Assembly (NCBI GenBank): GCA_048635425.1
Contig: JAIVYN010000233.1
Span: 1-5,861, forward strand
Direction: 5' to 3'
From: NIOZ-UU13 sp048635425
GTDB lineage: Bacteria; Planctomycetota; Phycisphaerae; Sedimentisphaerales; Anaerobacaceae
DNA: 5,861 nucleotides
Shown: piece after piece, positions 5,376-5,861 of the stretch
Numbering within the stretch: the first letter of the stretch is position 1
How the letters are laid out: each line of letters starts with the position of its first letter
The notes under the pieces: generated by a model
Told to the model about the DNA's origin: nothing
The model's database searches: none
Seen by the model: only the letters and a program-made list of their open reading frames with translations
Program-made: the position numbers and the translations under genes

Positions 5376-5684
5376 CTACAGGAACGTTAATTGTTCAGTG
5401 GATACGTTGTCACTACATTTGAAGTGTTTTATATTGTCAATCATATGACTGAGATTGGCTTTGCCAGTTTCTTTATTTTTTAACAGCGGAATAGCCCCCA
5501 ATTCTAATAATTTTTTATTGCCTGCGACAGATTCAAGCATATTCTCATAGAGTGGGACGTACAGGGTTCTTTTCAATCTTAGAGTGCTTTTGCCTGCATC
5601 CACGCTTCCCCCATTTTCCCCAGCTTCAATTAGCACCATCACACTACTTAGGCCAACAATTGTCTTATTCCTTTGCATAGCTCG
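5376..5684 (-). pseudogene. DprA/Smf-like protein, C-terminal fragment
   Basis: About 100 residues read leftward to a TAG at 5376. RNKTIVGLSSVMVLIEAGEN followed by GGSVDAGKSTLRLKRTLYVP and GNKKLLELGAIPL is the C-terminal half of the Rossmann-like DprA/Smf (LOG-related) fold; in intact DprA the equivalent block is RN..IAGLS..vvV.EAG..SGsl.Ta..A. DprA binds single-stranded DNA and loads RecA, but variants like this one, with 'AGK..L' and 'LYVP.Y', often occur in other contexts, so the role is open. The N-terminal half, including the first part of the Rossmann fold, is absent: in frame, only a few residues lie before the first Met (5678) and a TGA stops the frame at 5697-5699. There is no ribosome binding site for the Met at 5678. 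The loss coincides with the composition change at about 5685. Confidence 0.7.
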
Positions 5685-5706
5685 TGAAGACAGCGGTCAC
5701 AGGCCA
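5680..5706. other. Junction between two unrelated sequences
   Basis: To the left, hand counting gives about 40% GC (5401-5640); to the right, about 68% (5701-5861). A DprA-like frame reading left and an RNase R-like frame reading right both begin mid-protein here. The exact breakpoint cannot be set from sequence alone; homology on both sides allows roughly 5680-5706. No insertion-sequence end or transposase is visible. Confidence 0.7.
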
Positions 5707-5861
5707 TGACGGAACTGCTGCGGGAGTACTCCCTGTCCGCTGATTTTTCGCCAGCCCTACACGAGGAGAGCCGGCGGGTTGCCGGCATCGATCCTCTCGC
5801 CCGGGAGGGGCGCCTGGATCTGCGCGGCCTGACGGTTCTGGCCATCGACCCCGCCGATGCC
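5688..5861 (+). pseudogene. rnr: RNase R (RNB-family exoribonuclease), internal fragment
   Basis: 58 codons, cut by the window edge on the right and by a TGA at 5685-5687 on the left. MTELLREYSLSADFSPALHE, then ESRRVAG, then GRLDLRGLTVLAIDPADA matches the stretch just before and into the RNB catalytic domain of RNase R; in E. coli the equivalent is MALRTHEI...VEQQVAGL...GRVDLRDL.LVTIDGEDARDFDDA. The Mg-binding Asp residues of RNB would follow just after the window. Intact RNase R has about 200 more residues (cold-shock domains) before this point, so the ATG at 5706 is not a real start: it has no ribosome binding site and lies inside the conserved region. Codons are very GC-rich in third position, unlike everything else in the window, so the piece comes from another genome or a foreign insertion. 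The sister enzyme RNase II is a less likely identity. Confidence 0.75.

Noticed and set aside
5648..5845. Minus-strand Arg/Ser-rich frame of 65 residues
   Set aside because: It is the reverse of the GC-rich RNase R fragment and crosses the junction; the composition is typical of antisense frames in GC-rich DNA.
5706..5861. ATG 5706 as the true start of a short gene
   Set aside because: The encoded residues match the middle of RNase R, with conserved sequence on both sides of the start position expected in the family, and no ribosome binding site is present.

Overview
The window looks like a metagenomic contig from a bacterium of the Planctomycetota type. That placement is an inference from the style of the lipoprotein pair, the short-form IlvD and the HAD protein, and no rRNA or marker gene is present to confirm it. 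Most of the window has moderate GC. The last ~170 bases are very different (about 68% GC against about 40% just to their left, counted by hand).

Layout. Positions 1-848 hold the N-terminal half of ilvD (dihydroxy-acid dehydratase) on the minus strand, running off the left edge. After a divergent intergenic region with a good sigma70-type promoter come two plus-strand genes (1110-2195 and 2247-3230). They encode lipoprotein-like, secreted proteins that align with each other along most of their length, so they are a diverged tandem duplicate of unknown function. Positions 3221-3450 are gene-free and carry a three-unit 10-bp tandem repeat over the stop codon, a ~100-bp nested inverted repeat of the 'GTCATTGCGA' type, and a small hairpin followed by a T-tract. 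A HIT-family nucleotide hydrolase/transferase gene follows (3470-3979, TTG start).

Convergent to the HIT gene is a minus-strand pair: a HAD-superfamily phosphatase (4172-5044) and, with its ribosome binding site overlapping the HAD stop codon, a 52-residue lysine-rich protein (3999-4157) that a normal length cutoff would miss. A near-consensus promoter at 5094-5123 drives this pair and rules out the longest HAD start.

The right end is broken. The C-terminal part of a DprA/Smf-like protein reads leftward (5376-5684), and an internal piece of an RNase R-like exoribonuclease reads rightward (5688-5861). Both lose their N-terminal parts at the same point, where base composition also jumps. This is best explained by a chimeric join (assembly or cloning artefact) or, less likely, by real recombination.

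No exciting new system such as a defence island, CRISPR array or retroelement is visible. The points most worth following are the tandem lipoprotein family, the hidden small basic protein coupled to the HAD phosphatase, and the junction at about 5685.
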